DNA from: Stenotrophomonas sp. Marseille-Q4652
GTDB taxonomy: Bacteria > Pseudomonadota > Gammaproteobacteria > Xanthomonadales > Xanthomonadaceae
DNA: 64,000 nucleotides
Direction: 5' to 3'
Assembly (NCBI RefSeq): GCF_916618915.1
Contig: NZ_CAKAKE010000001.1
Location: forward strand, 682,001 to 746,000
Positions 18,890-27,910 of the stretch are shown piece by piece; position 1 is the first letter of the stretch; each line of letters opens with the position of its first letter. Position numbers and translations under genes: made by a program. The notes below the pieces were generated by a model. It ran no database searches. It saw nothing but the letters and a program-made list of their open reading frames with translations, and was not told where the DNA came from.

Positions 18890-19669
18890 TTATTTCTCGA
18901 CGAAGGCGCGCTCGAACACGTAGTGGCCGGGCTGGCCAATGCGGGAGGACACCTGGAAGCCGCGTGCGTCCAGCACGCTGCGCAGGTCGGCCAGCATCTG
19001 CGGGCTGCCGCAGATCATGGCGCGGTCATTCTCCGGGTTGAGTTCGGACAGGCCGAGGGTGCGCTGCATCTCCCCGGTTTCCAGCAGGGTGGTCAGGCGG
19101 CCCTGGTTCGGGAACGGTTCGCGGGTGACCGCCGGGTAGTACAGCAGCTTGTCGCGGATCATCTCGCCGAGGAACTCGTGCTGCGGCAGTTCCTTCTCGA
19201 AGTACTCGCGGTAGGCAAGGTCCTTCTCGAAGCGCACGCCATGCGTGAGGATCACCTTGTCGAAGCGCTCGTAGGTTTCCGGGTCCTTGATGACCGACAG
19301 CCACGGCGCCAGGCCGGTGCCGGTACCCAGCAGATACAGGTGCCTGCCCGGGTGCAGGTCGGAAATCAGCAGGGTACCGGTGGGCTTCTTGCCGACCAGC
19401 ACCTTGTCGCCGGGCTTGATGTGCTGCAGGCGCGAGGTCAGCGGGCCGTCCTGGACCTTGATGCTGAAGAACTCCAGGTTCTCCTCCCAGTTGGCGCTGG
19501 CGATGGAATAGGCGCGCAGCAGCGGGCGGGCCTCCGTCTCCAGGCCGATCATCACGAACTGGCCGTTCTCGAAGCGGAAACCGCTGTCACGGGTGGTGGT
19601 GAAGCTGAAGTACGCGTCGGTCCAGTGGCGGACCTCGAGCACCGTTTCGGCGCCAAAAGCAGAAGACAT
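18890..19669 (-). CDS. fpr: Ferredoxin--NADP reductase
   Basis: FAD enzyme moving electrons between NADPH and ferredoxin or flavodoxin, serving iron-sulfur and oxidative-stress functions. The 259-residue protein has the FAD-binding RAYSIASANWEE near residue 53, GPLTSRLQHIKPGDKVLV, the NADP-site YLLGTGTGLAPWLS near 112, and ICGSPQMLADL near 220. The C-terminus FERAFVEK is typical of the bacterial Fpr subclass. Its 3' end converges on the gpx remnant. Confidence 0.93.
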   Translation of the reverse strand: MSSAFGAETVLEVRHWTDAYFSFTTTRDSGFRFENGQFVMIGLETEARPLLRAYSIASANWEENLEFFSIKVQDGPLTSRLQHIKPGDKVLVGKKPTGTLLISDLHPGRHLYLLGTGTGLAPWLSVIKDPETYERFDKVILTHGVRFEKDLAYREYFEKELPQHEFLGEMIRDKLLYYPAVTREPFPNQGRLTTLLETGEMQRTLGLSELNPENDRAMICGSPQMLADLRSVLDARGFQVSSRIGQPGHYVFERAFVEK

Positions 19670-19752
19670 GCCGTGGTTCGTATGGGGGAATGGACCGTCA
19701 CATTCTAGCTGACCGGCCCTGTTTGAGAGTGAATCGCATTGCGTGTGCCGCC

Positions 19753-21621
19753 TCAGCGATAGCCCGCCGCCTGCAGTTCAAACAGCTCGGCATAGCGGCC
19801 GCCGGCGGCCATCAGTTCCTCGTGGGTACCGCTGGCTTCGATCCGGCCCTGTTCCAGCACCAGGATGCGGTCGGCCATGCGCACCGAGGAGAAACGGTGC
19901 GAGATCAGCACTGCGGTCCGGTTGTCCGACAGCTCCTTGAAGCGCTGGAACACCTCGAACTCGCTGCGTGCATCCAGCGCGGCAGTGGGCTCGTCGAGGA
20001 TCATCACCTGCGCATCGCGCATGTAGGCGCGGGCAATGGCGATCTTCTGCCACTGGCCACCGGAAAGGTCCACGCCGGTCTTGAAGCGGCGCCCGATCAG
20101 CTGGTCATAGCCGCCGGGCAGTGATCCGATCACCTCGTCGGCCATCGCCCGGCGCGCAGCCTCGCGGATGCGCGCCTGGTCGTCCATTGCCTCGACCAGG
20201 CCGACGCCGATGTTCTCCCCGGCGGTCAGGTGGTAGCGCACGAAGTCCTGGAAGATCACGCCCATGTTGGCGCGCAGGTCGTCCAGGTCGTAGTCGCGCA
20301 AGTCGCGGCCATCGAGCAGGATACGGCCCTCGTCCGGGTCGTAGAGCCGGGCCAGCAGCTTGACCAGGGTGGTCTTGCCGGCGCCGTTCTCGCCGACCAG
20401 GGCCAGCACCTCGCCGGCATGCAGCTCGAAGCTGAGGTGGCGCACGGCCCAGCGCTCGGCGTCGGGATAGCGGAAGCCCACGTCCTCGAACACGAAGCCC
20501 TGGCGGATCGGGCGGGGGACCGGCAGCGGGTTGGCCGGGCTGTGGATCTCCGGCTCGATGGCGAAGAAGGAGAACAGGTCGTCCAGGTACAGCGCCTGGC
20601 TGGCGACCTGCGAGAACCCGACCAGCAGACCCTCGAGGAGCTGGCGCAGGCGCTGGAAGCTGCCGGCCAGGAAGGTCAGGTCGCCGATGGAGAAATCACC
20701 GCGCACCGTGCGCCAGGCGATGTAGGCGTAGGCGGCGTAGTAGCCCAGCGTGCCGAGCGCGGCCAGCAGGGTGCCCCAGGCTGCGCGCCGGCGGGCCAGC
20801 GAGCGGTTGGCCAGGTAGAACTTCGTTGCCAGCGTGCGGTAGCGCTCGATCAGGAACGGATGGAGGTTGAAGATCTTCACCTCCTTGGCGCTCTCGACGC
20901 TGGCACCGGTCTGGCGCAGGTATTCGAGCTGGCGGCGCTCGGGCGTCCACTGGAAGTTGAGCGAATAGCCCAGCGCGTTGAAGTGCGACTCGCCGATGAA
21001 GGCCGGCACCAGGGCCACGGCCAGCAGCACGATCAGCCACGGGGCGTACACCACCAGACCGACGGCCAGGCTGGCCACGGTGATCGCGTCCTGCACCTGG
21101 CCAAACAGCTGGCTCATCAGGTTCATGCGGCCCATGGTCTGGCGCCGCGCGCGGTCCAGCTTGTCCTGGACGTCGGCGTCCTCGAAGTCCTCCAGGTCCA
21201 GCTCGGCAGCATGCTCCATCAGCCGGATCGAGCTGGCATTGGTGAACAGCTCCGACAGCAGGCCATCGGCGTAGCTGACCAGCCGGCCGAGCAGGTCGGC
21301 GGCCACGGCCAGGCCCAGCTCCAGTGCCAGCAGGCCGAGCAGGGGCGACAGCAGGCCGCTGGAAATCGCCTGTTCCAGCGGCGGGAAGGTGCCCGGCAGG
21401 CCGGCCAGCCGCACCGCCTCGTCGATGATCAGCTTGCCGACGTACAGCATCGCCAGCGGCAGCAGCGAGCGGATCAGGCGCAGGCCGAGGCTGAGCAGGG
21501 TCAGTCCGGGACTGGTCTTCCAGATCATCCGCAGGAACGGCGGCACGTTGCGCATCGCCCGGAAGCGCTCGCGCAGGCTGGGGCTGGATTGGGCGGGGGC
21601 GGGACCTGGGCGGCTGGGCAT
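19753..21621 (-). CDS. ABC exporter, fused permease and ATPase
   Basis: A 622-residue half-transporter expected to dimerise. About six membrane segments occupy residues 35-330. The ATPase follows with Walker A VGENGAGKTTLVKLL near 410, the signature LSGGQWQKIAIARAY near 515, Walker B VMILDEPTAALD near 537, and the H-loop ISHRFSSVRMADRI. The signature form LSGGQWQ is common in exporters of peptides and other amphipathic molecules. The cargo is unknown; no partner gene is adjacent. Confidence 0.88.
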   Translation of the reverse strand: MPSRPGPAPAQSSPSLRERFRAMRNVPPFLRMIWKTSPGLTLLSLGLRLIRSLLPLAMLYVGKLIIDEAVRLAGLPGTFPPLEQAISSGLLSPLLGLLALELGLAVAADLLGRLVSYADGLLSELFTNASSIRLMEHAAELDLEDFEDADVQDKLDRARRQTMGRMNLMSQLFGQVQDAITVASLAVGLVVYAPWLIVLLAVALVPAFIGESHFNALGYSLNFQWTPERRQLEYLRQTGASVESAKEVKIFNLHPFLIERYRTLATKFYLANRSLARRRAAWGTLLAALGTLGYYAAYAYIAWRTVRGDFSIGDLTFLAGSFQRLRQLLEGLLVGFSQVASQALYLDDLFSFFAIEPEIHSPANPLPVPRPIRQGFVFEDVGFRYPDAERWAVRHLSFELHAGEVLALVGENGAGKTTLVKLLARLYDPDEGRILLDGRDLRDYDLDDLRANMGVIFQDFVRYHLTAGENIGVGLVEAMDDQARIREAARRAMADEVIGSLPGGYDQLIGRRFKTGVDLSGGQWQKIAIARAYMRDAQVMILDEPTAALDARSEFEVFQRFKELSDNRTAVLISHRFSSVRMADRILVLEQGRIEASGTHEELMAAGGRYAELFELQAAGYR

Positions 21622-21679
21622 GGCTGGGTGAGGTGGCGGTCGCCTGAAGGCTAGCGCCGGCCCGGTGAGAGGATGGTGG

Positions 21680-22324
21680 TCAACGCAGCGGGCCTTCCGG
21701 CGGCGGTGGCTCGTTGGACTGCAGCGCCACCGGCAGGTGCCAACCGTACTTCATCGCCATCACCCGCAGGCCGAAGCACAGCAGCGCACCGCCCACCGTG
21801 CAGACCACGGCCGGCAGGTGCAGCCACGCGCCCCCGGCCACCACGGCCGCCCCGGCCAGCGCGGCCACGGCGTACAGCTCGGCCTGCAGCACCAGCGGTA
21901 CCCGTGCCATCAGCACGTCGCGGGCAATGCCGCCGCCGATGCCCGAGAGCATGCCCAGCGCGGCCGCCATCGGCGGGTCGATGCCGTGGGCCAGCGCCTT
22001 TTCCGTGCCGGTCACCGCGAACAGCGCCAGGCCCATCGCGTCGAACATCCGCACCGGATACTGCAATCGCTCGATCAGCGGCGCCCAGTAGAAGGTGACG
22101 ACGCCCGCCACCAGGGTGGTGGCGGGATAGCGCCAGTCGCTGATCGCGGCCACCGGGGTGGCGCCGATCAGCACGTCGCGGGTCATGCCCCCGGCCACCG
22201 CGGCGGCGAAGGACAGGACCAGCACGCCGAAGATGTCCAGCTTGCGGCGCACGCCCAGGGTGGCGCCGCTCAGGGCGAAGGCGAAGGTTCCGACCAGGTC
22301 GAGGACGAGGATGAAGGTCTGCAT
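21680..22324 (-). CDS. TRIC/UPF0126 family membrane protein
   Basis: A 214-residue inner-membrane protein with two homologous three-helix repeats, each with the family's glycine-kinked motif: VAGGMTRDVLIG near residue 45 and GIGGGIARDVLMAR near 130. Bacterial relatives form trimeric monovalent-cation channels; some members (YicG-like) are linked to glycine uptake. ATG 22324 is chosen because it opens the first helix (MQTFILVLDLVGTFAF). Confidence 0.85.
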   Translation of the reverse strand: MQTFILVLDLVGTFAFALSGATLGVRRKLDIFGVLVLSFAAAVAGGMTRDVLIGATPVAAISDWRYPATTLVAGVVTFYWAPLIERLQYPVRMFDAMGLALFAVTGTEKALAHGIDPPMAAALGMLSGIGGGIARDVLMARVPLVLQAELYAVAALAGAAVVAGGAWLHLPAVVCTVGGALLCFGLRVMAMKYGWHLPVALQSNEPPPPEGPLR

Positions 22325-22472
22325 GCAGGCATTGTCGCCGCCGCCCGCAACCACGGCCAGCGACTGGTTGATAGTGGCGGTCTATGGCTGCAATCGCTCG
22401 ATTGGAGGGCGTGATGGGTGCGTGAGGAGTAGAATTGCGCGGTTACCCACCGCTAGCCAGGTTTAGCCCGCT

Positions 22473-24026
22473 GTGAGCCAGTCCAACCCCACCCGCGACC
22501 CCAGCCTGCCGGTTTCGATCAAGCAGGAAGACCTGATCCAGTCCATTGCCGACGCCCTGCAGTACATCTCCTATTACCACCCGGTCGACTACATCAAGAA
22601 CCTTGCCGCCGCCTACGAGCGCGAGGAATCGCCGGCCGCCAAGGAGGCCATGGCGCAGATCCTGATCAACTCGCGCATGTGCGCCGAGGGCCACCGCCCG
22701 ATCTGCCAGGACACCGGCATCGTCACCGTGTTCCTCGAGATCGGCATGAACGTGCGCTGGGACGACGCCACCATGGGTGTCGAGGATATGGCCAACGAGG
22801 GCATCCGCCGCGCCTACAACCACCCGGACAACAAGCTGCGCGCCTCGGTGCTGGCTGATCCGGCCGGCAAGCGCCAGAACACGAAGGACAACACTCCGGG
22901 CGTGGTCAACGTCAAGGTCGTGCCGGGCAAGACTGTGGAAGTGATCGTGGCCGCCAAGGGCGGTGGTTCGGAAGCCAAGAGCAAGTTCGCCATGCTCAAC
23001 CCGTCGGACTCGATCGTCGACTGGGTGCTCAAGACCGTGCCGACGATGGGCGCCGGCTGGTGCCCGCCGGGCATGCTCGGCATCGGCATCGGCGGCACCG
23101 CCGAAAAGGCGATGCTGCTGGCCAAGGAAGCGCTGATGGAGCCGATCGACATCAACGACCTCAAGGCCCGGGGCCCGTCCAACCGTGCCGAGGAGCTGCG
23201 CCTGGAGCTGTATGAAAAGGTCAACGCGCTGGGCATCGGTGCCCAGGGCCTGGGCGGCCTGACTACGGTGCTGGACATCAAGGTCAAGGATTACCCGACC
23301 CACGCGGCCAACCTGCCGGTGGCGATGATCCCCAACTGCGCCGCCACCCGCCACGCCCACTTCACCCTGGACGGCAGCGGCCCGGTGATGCTGGACCCGC
23401 CGTCGCTGGAAGACTGGCCGAAGCTGACCTACGACGCCTCCAAGGGCACCCGAGTCAACCTCGACACCGTGACCCCGGAAGAGGTGGCTTCGTGGAAGCC
23501 GGGCCAGACCCTGCTGCTCAACGGCAAGCTGCTCACCGGCCGCGACGCCGCGCACAAGCGCATGGTCGACATGCTCAACCGTGGCGAGGAGCTGCCAGTC
23601 AGCCTGAAGGGCCGTTTCATCTACTACGTCGGCCCGGTCGATCCGGTGCGTGACGAGGTCGTCGGCCCGGCCGGCCCGACCACCGCCACCCGCATGGACA
23701 AGTTCACCGAGCAGGTGCTCGAGCAGACCGGCCTGCTGGGCATGGTCGGCAAGGCCGAGCGCGGCCCGGCCGCGATCGAGGCAATCAGGAAGCACAGGTC
23801 TGCCTACCTGATGGCCGTCGGTGGTTCGGCCTACCTGGTGTCCAAGGCGATCAAGGCGGCCAGGGTCGTCGGCTTCGCTGACCTGGGCATGGAGGCGATC
23901 TACGAGTTCGAGGTCCAGGACATGCCGGTGACCGTGGCCGTGGATTCCACTGGCGAGTCGGTACACAAGACCGGCCCGCGCGAGTGGCAGGCCCGCATCG
24001 GCAAGATCCCGGTGGTCGTGGAATAA
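22473..24026 (+). CDS. Fumarate hydratase class I (iron-sulfur)
   Basis: TCA-cycle enzyme interconverting fumarate and malate, using an oxygen-sensitive 4Fe-4S cluster. The 517-residue protein has the three cluster cysteines in RPICQDTG near residue 76, MGAGWCPPGMLG near 195 and MIPNCAATRHAHF near 290. The C-terminal beta domain includes GPAGPTTATRMDKF and AVGGSAYLVSKAIK. The start is a GTG at 22473. An earlier ATG is not in frame with conserved sequence. Confidence 0.93.
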   Translation: MSQSNPTRDPSLPVSIKQEDLIQSIADALQYISYYHPVDYIKNLAAAYEREESPAAKEAMAQILINSRMCAEGHRPICQDTGIVTVFLEIGMNVRWDDATMGVEDMANEGIRRAYNHPDNKLRASVLADPAGKRQNTKDNTPGVVNVKVVPGKTVEVIVAAKGGGSEAKSKFAMLNPSDSIVDWVLKTVPTMGAGWCPPGMLGIGIGGTAEKAMLLAKEALMEPIDINDLKARGPSNRAEELRLELYEKVNALGIGAQGLGGLTTVLDIKVKDYPTHAANLPVAMIPNCAATRHAHFTLDGSGPVMLDPPSLEDWPKLTYDASKGTRVNLDTVTPEEVASWKPGQTLLLNGKLLTGRDAAHKRMVDMLNRGEELPVSLKGRFIYYVGPVDPVRDEVVGPAGPTTATRMDKFTEQVLEQTGLLGMVGKAERGPAAIEAIRKHRSAYLMAVGGSAYLVSKAIKAARVVGFADLGMEAIYEFEVQDMPVTVAVDSTGESVHKTGPREWQARIGKIPVVVE

Positions 24027-24048
24027 GCCTACGCAGCTGATCCGACGC

Positions 24049-24082
24049 AACGGCCCGGGCTATGCTCGGGCCGTTGTCGTTC
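24049..24082 (+). terminator. Probable terminator after the fumarase gene
   Basis: A 9-bp stem AACGGCCCG / CGGGCCGTT with a 9-base loop is followed by a weak T-rich tail (TTGTCGTT). Confidence 0.45.
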
Positions 24083-24095
24083 AAGGAGATCGCCC

Positions 24096-24401
24096 ATGCG
24101 CCTGCCTGCGATGCTGCTGTCGACCCTGCTGCTGGCCGGTTGCGCCCACGGTGGTCCTGGCATTCCCCGCAATGATCCCGCAGCCTGCGTGGAGTACTGC
24201 CAGGCCCGCTACCAGGCGTGCAATGCCAATCCCAAGGGCTTTGGTGATTGCGGCGCCGACAGCCGCCGCAACCAGTGCGACAGCATCAACGATCCGGAAC
24301 TGCGCGGCGCCTGCCAGACCTCGCAGGCGTTCTGCCAGAACCGCTCGGCGGCAGCGGTGTGCGGGGAAAGGCTCAACAGCTGCATGGCCAGCTGCAACTG
24401 A
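24096..24401 (+). CDS. Small cysteine-rich lipoprotein, unknown function
   Basis: A 101-residue precursor with lipobox LLAGC near residue 12. The mature part of about 85 residues holds ten further cysteines in spaced patterns (AACVEYCQARYQAC at the start, NSCMASC at the end), so it is probably a small disulfide-rich domain on a membrane surface. AAGGAGATCGCCC before ATG 24096 is a good ribosome site. No family is recognised. Confidence 0.75.
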   Translation: MRLPAMLLSTLLLAGCAHGGPGIPRNDPAACVEYCQARYQACNANPKGFGDCGADSRRNQCDSINDPELRGACQTSQAFCQNRSAAAVCGERLNSCMASCN

Positions 24402-24465
24402 GTCATTGTCCCGGCACCGGCATTCCGGTGGCTAGAATGCGGCCTCATCCTGCTGGGAGAGGCCC

Positions 24466-25101
24466 ATGTCCGTCGTCCTGTATGGATCGCAAAGCACTGC
24501 CTCGCTGGTCGTGCACTGGCTGCTGATCGAGCTGGGCATCGAGCACGAACTCCGCCAGCTGGATTTCGACCGGCGCGAGCAGAAGTCGCCGGAGTACCTG
24601 GCGCTCAATCCGGTCGGCCGCGTGCCGACGCTGGTGATCGATGGCCAAGTGCTGACCGAGTCGGCGGCCATCGCCATGCACCTGGCCGACCTGCATCCGC
24701 AGGCCGGACTGGCGCCAGCGCCGGGCACGCCGGCGCGCGGTGACTACTACCGCTGGATGTGCTTCTGCGTCTATACGCTGATGCCGGCCTACCGCGCATG
24801 GTTCTACCCGCACGAGCCGGCCGGCGAGGCGAACATCGCCGTGGTCAAGGAGCGCGCCCGGGCCCAGCTCGAAGCTGCCTGGCAGCAAATGGCCGACCAC
24901 CTGGCCACCCACGGTCCTTATGTGCTGGGTCACCCGCTGTCGGCGGTGGACTTCGTCCTGACCATGCTGATGCGCTGGAGCCGGAACATGCCGCGGCCGA
25001 CCGACAGCTGGCCGAGCCTGCTTGCGCATGCGCAACGGATGAAGGCGCGGCCGTCGTTTGCCGAGGTCTACCGGCGCGAGGGCATCAGCGACTGGACGTG
25101 A
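24466..25101 (+). CDS. Glutathione S-transferase family protein
   Basis: A 211-residue cytosolic GST. The thioredoxin-like domain has SQSTASLVVHWLL near residue 7, LNPVGRVPTLVIDG (cis-proline) near 47 and LTESAAIAMHLADL (ES pair) near 63. The helical domain ends with YVLGHPLSAVDFVLTMLMRW. The first-domain Ser is the likely glutathione-activating residue. Substrate unknown. A good GGAGAGGCCC ribosome site precedes the ATG. Confidence 0.9.
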   Translation: MSVVLYGSQSTASLVVHWLLIELGIEHELRQLDFDRREQKSPEYLALNPVGRVPTLVIDGQVLTESAAIAMHLADLHPQAGLAPAPGTPARGDYYRWMCFCVYTLMPAYRAWFYPHEPAGEANIAVVKERARAQLEAAWQQMADHLATHGPYVLGHPLSAVDFVLTMLMRWSRNMPRPTDSWPSLLAHAQRMKARPSFAEVYRREGISDWT

Positions 25102-25116
25102 GCCCGGTCGCCGGCC

Positions 25117-26253
25117 TCAGAACCAATCCAGCAGCGATACGCCCACGCCGACGTAGGTCGCCTTGTGGTTGTAGTCGATCATGCTCTCGCCATAGCCGTC
25201 GAACACCTGCACGTGGCCACGCAGCAGCTTGCTGAGCGGGAAGCCGTAATCGAGCTGCAGCGCACCGTGCGAGCGGTCGCCGCCGCGCAGCGAATGACGG
25301 GCCATCAGCGCCAGCGCGTGGCCGTCCTTGTTCCAGGTCACGGTGACGTCGCCGCGTCCCATGTAGTCGGCGATGTCCGGGTTGTTGTCGTCCCCACCGC
25401 TTTCCGGCACGCGGTACCAGGGACGCAGCATGATCGCCCAGTTGTCGCGGTCCAGCCCGACGTTGAGGATCACGCGGTTCCAGCTGCGCGACAACGGGTC
25501 TGAGCGGCCATTGGACTGGTGGTTGAGGTGGATCGCGGTCATGCGCCCGTTCCAGCCGAACAGCGAATAGCCGTTGCGGAAGGCCAGCATCAGCTCTGGC
25601 TCGTAGTTGGTCTCGCGGAACGGGCGCGACAGCTCGCTGTTGTAGGCCTGCCAGCGCGAGCTCTGGGTATAGCCAGCCCAGATGTCCCCGTTGGAGCCGA
25701 ACAGGTTCTCGGCCAGCTTGGTCTTGAAGCTCAGCTGGAACTTGAGTTCGGTGCTGCCGAGGTCTTCGGGCACATCCACCGAGTTGCGCGGATTGGGCGA
25801 CTGCGGCATCTGGTTGGGCTTGCTGCTCCAGTACGCGGGCAGCAGGTAGACCGGCTTGTAGGCACGCAGCTGGAAGGTCCCCAGCTTTGAGTCCTTGGCC
25901 AGTTCCCAGCGGCTGTCCAGCAGCGAGCCCTTGCCGGCGTTGGCGGCTACAGCGCGCAGCTCGTCGTGGGCGAACAGCTCTGGGCGGCGCTGCTCCTCCC
26001 GCGTTTCGGACATGGCCTGCTTTTCAGCCTTTATCGCCTGCGAGGCGACCGAGGCCGCCAGGTCAGCGGTCTTCGTATCGTTGGCTACACGTCCTAGCGC
26101 GGCGTCATAACAGGCCAGGCGCAGGGCGTCGGAATCCAGCGCGAGGCAGGCTTCGGGAGATGCGGGGGTAGGCAGGGCCTCCTGCGCGGCCACGGCAAGC
26201 GGAAGCGAAAGCAGGGAAAACGATATGGCATCGCGCAGAAGGTTGCGGTGCAT
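25117..26253 (-). CDS. pldA: Outer-membrane phospholipase A
   Basis: Calcium-dependent beta-barrel phospholipase hydrolysing mislocalised phospholipids in the outer leaflet. The 378-residue precursor has a signal peptide (about residues 1-23) and an N-terminal helical extension of about 110 residues. The barrel then shows GYTQSSRWQAYN and SRPFRETNYEPELM, and the catalytic segment HLNHQSNGRSDPLSRSWNRV with the His-Ser pair and Asn. The C-terminus ends in LLDWF, a proper barrel-assembly signal. ATG 26253 gives the signal peptide at the right place. Confidence 0.92.
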   Translation of the reverse strand: MHRNLLRDAISFSLLSLPLAVAAQEALPTPASPEACLALDSDALRLACYDAALGRVANDTKTADLAASVASQAIKAEKQAMSETREEQRRPELFAHDELRAVAANAGKGSLLDSRWELAKDSKLGTFQLRAYKPVYLLPAYWSSKPNQMPQSPNPRNSVDVPEDLGSTELKFQLSFKTKLAENLFGSNGDIWAGYTQSSRWQAYNSELSRPFRETNYEPELMLAFRNGYSLFGWNGRMTAIHLNHQSNGRSDPLSRSWNRVILNVGLDRDNWAIMLRPWYRVPESGGDDNNPDIADYMGRGDVTVTWNKDGHALALMARHSLRGGDRSHGALQLDYGFPLSKLLRGHVQVFDGYGESMIDYNHKATYVGVGVSLLDWF

Positions 26254-26338
26254 GGGTAGTCCGTTCGAGGGCAGGGCCGCAGGGCAGCAGGAATCGTTCA
26301 ATGTCCGGCAACGGAAGTCAAAGCCGCGCCAAGACGGC

Positions 26339-26824
26339 TCAGAAAAACCACGCGAAGGCAAACACGCCCAGCATCGTCACCACCAGCGCGGCCTTGCATG
26401 CCAGTCCCAGCAGGATGCCAAGCCAGGTGCCCAGCCCGACCCGGGTGGCGTGGCCAAGCTGGCGACCGTGCAGGTACTCGCCAACCAGGGCGCCCAGCAG
26501 CGGCCCGAGGAACAATCCCCAGGGCATGAAGAACAGGCCGGCCACGGTGCCGACCGCCGTACCCCAGAGGGCCCTGCTGCTGGCACCGACCCGTTTGGCG
26601 CCGACGACCGTGGCCAGCAGGTCGACGACGAAGGAGAACAGGGTGAGCAATGCCAGCAGCACCAGCGGCAGCCAGCCCACGTGCTCGAAACCGTCTGCCC
26701 AGGCTGCGAGCAGCAGGCCGGCGAACACCAGCGGGATGCCCGGAAGGGCGGGAAGCAGGACCCCGGCGATGCCCGCGAGCACCATCAGGACGGCCAGCAG
26801 GTACAAGATGAATGAATGGTCCAT
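26339..26824 (-). CDS. DUF456 family membrane protein
   Basis: A 161-residue inner-membrane protein with five to six hydrophobic segments and glycine-rich helices such as LAGIAGVLLPALPGIPLVFAG. FMPWGLFLGPLLGALVGEYL in the middle is the typical DUF456 core. Function unknown. It diverges from the cold-shock gene across a 230-base intergenic region. Confidence 0.82.
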   Translation of the reverse strand: MDHSFILYLLAVLMVLAGIAGVLLPALPGIPLVFAGLLLAAWADGFEHVGWLPLVLLALLTLFSFVVDLLATVVGAKRVGASSRALWGTAVGTVAGLFFMPWGLFLGPLLGALVGEYLHGRQLGHATRVGLGTWLGILLGLACKAALVVTMLGVFAFAWFF

Positions 26825-26852
26825 GGGGCGCAGTATGGGTGTCTAAGGGGTC

Positions 26853-26882
26853 TTGACACTGGCACGCGACATGCATTGCATT
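26853..26882 (+). promoter_or_regulatory. Candidate promoter of the cold-shock gene
   Basis: A perfect -35 TTGACA at 26853-26858 is followed 17-18 bases later by TTGCAT/TGCATT as a poor -10. Transcription from here would give a leader of about 165 bases before ATG 27055, as is usual for cspA-type genes, whose leader folding sets temperature-dependent translation. The -10 match is weak. Confidence 0.35.
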
Positions 26883-27054
26883 TTCGTTTGGCGCGGGTTA
26901 AGTTGCAGCCGCTGAGCTTGGCAAGGTCACCGTGAATCGTGGCCTGATGGGTAGATCCGAAGATCCGCTACATCGCTGCACCTCGCTTCCTCCTTGCAGT
27001 CAGCCGCCGACCAGGGCGTAACCATATAACCAGCGTCACAGGGAGTCAGCAGAG

Positions 27055-27264
27055 ATGGCAGATCGCGAAACCGGTACCGTCAAGTGGTTCAATGATGCCA
27101 AGGGCTTCGGATTCATCAGCCGCGAGAACGGCGAAGATGTGTTCGTGCACTTCCGCGCCATCCAGACCCAAGGCTTCAAGAGCCTGAAGGAAGGTCAGAA
27201 GGTCAGCTTCACCGTCGTCCAGGGCCAGAAGGGCCTGCAGGCCGACGCAGTGCAGCCGGACTGA
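27055..27264 (+). CDS. Cold-shock protein (CspA family)
   Basis: Single-stranded nucleic-acid binding protein of 69 residues acting as an RNA chaperone. It contains [16 protein letters not shown] (RNP1) near residues 6-21 and DVFVHF (RNP2) near 30-35. The CAGGGAGTCAGCAG before ATG 27055 holds the ribosome site. It is a single-gene unit with its own long leader and terminator. Confidence 0.95.
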   Translation: MADRETGTVKWFNDAKGFGFISRENGEDVFVHFRAIQTQGFKSLKEGQKVSFTVVQGQKGLQADAVQPD

Positions 27265-27290
27265 TCTGCTTCCCCCTTTGCCAGCAAGAA

Positions 27291-27321
27291 CAAGGCCCGC
27301 TAAAGCGGGCCTTGTCTGTTT
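27291..27321 (+). terminator. Rho-independent terminator after the cold-shock gene
   Basis: A perfect 10-bp stem CAAGGCCCGC / GCGGGCCTTG with a TAAA loop, followed by TCTGTTT. Confidence 0.85.
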
Positions 27322-27338
27322 CCGGGGTTCCGTAGCGA

Positions 27339-27821
27339 TCAGCGCAGGACCACGCGGCCGTTCACCACGCGCACGTAGGTGTTCTCGCGGATGCCGTTGA
27401 GGTCCTTCTGGTTGACCACGATCACGCGGCCGTCGTCCATGCGCACCTGGATGTCATAGGACTCGCCGGTGACGTTCTGCTGGATCTTGTTGCCGGCCAG
27501 TGCGCCCGCGGCGGCACCGGCCACGGCGGCGATGTTCTGGTTGCCCTTGCTGCCACCGGTCTTGTCGGAGATCTCGTGGCCCGCCACGGCGCCGACGATG
27601 CCGCCGAGCACGGCGCCGGTCGCTGCCGGGGCGGTACGGCCGGACTGCACGGTATTGATGCGGGTCACGATGCCACAGTCAGCGCAGCGGGCGGAGGTGG
27701 AATAGCCGGAATTGCCGTAACCGGTGTTGTAGCCGCCGGTATTGCTGTAACCGGGGGAAGACGCGCAGCCTGCCAGGGCCAGGCTGGCAACTGCGCCGAT
27801 GGCGATCAACTGGAACCTCAT
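27339..27821 (-). CDS. Glycine-zipper 2TM lipoprotein (SlyB/Pcp-like)
   Basis: A 160-residue outer-membrane lipoprotein: lipobox ALAGC near residue 15, a Gly/Tyr/Ser-rich linker (YSNTGGYNTGYGNSGYS), then two glycine-zipper helices (AVLGGIVGAVAGHEI and AAVAGAAAGALAGNKI), and a C-terminal beta domain (YDIQVRMDDGRVIVVNQ). SlyB-type proteins respond to envelope stress. AGGAG before ATG 27821 supports the start. Confidence 0.88.
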   Translation of the reverse strand: MRFQLIAIGAVASLALAGCASSPGYSNTGGYNTGYGNSGYSTSARCADCGIVTRINTVQSGRTAPAATGAVLGGIVGAVAGHEISDKTGGSKGNQNIAAVAGAAAGALAGNKIQQNVTGESYDIQVRMDDGRVIVVNQKDLNGIRENTYVRVVNGRVVLR

Positions 27822-27910
27822 GCTCTTTCTCCTGGGCAGTGGTGCGGACACGCCGCGTGAGGGCTGATCCTGTCTGTTCGTGCGTGAACGGCACGCCAAT
27901 CATTCCGCGC

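Noticed and set aside
15965..19708. 1247-codon open frame antisense to dcp, gpx and fpr
   Set aside because: It is a product of GC-rich codon bias; the opposite strand encodes clear conserved proteins and the antisense translation has low-complexity, His/Gln-rich sequence.
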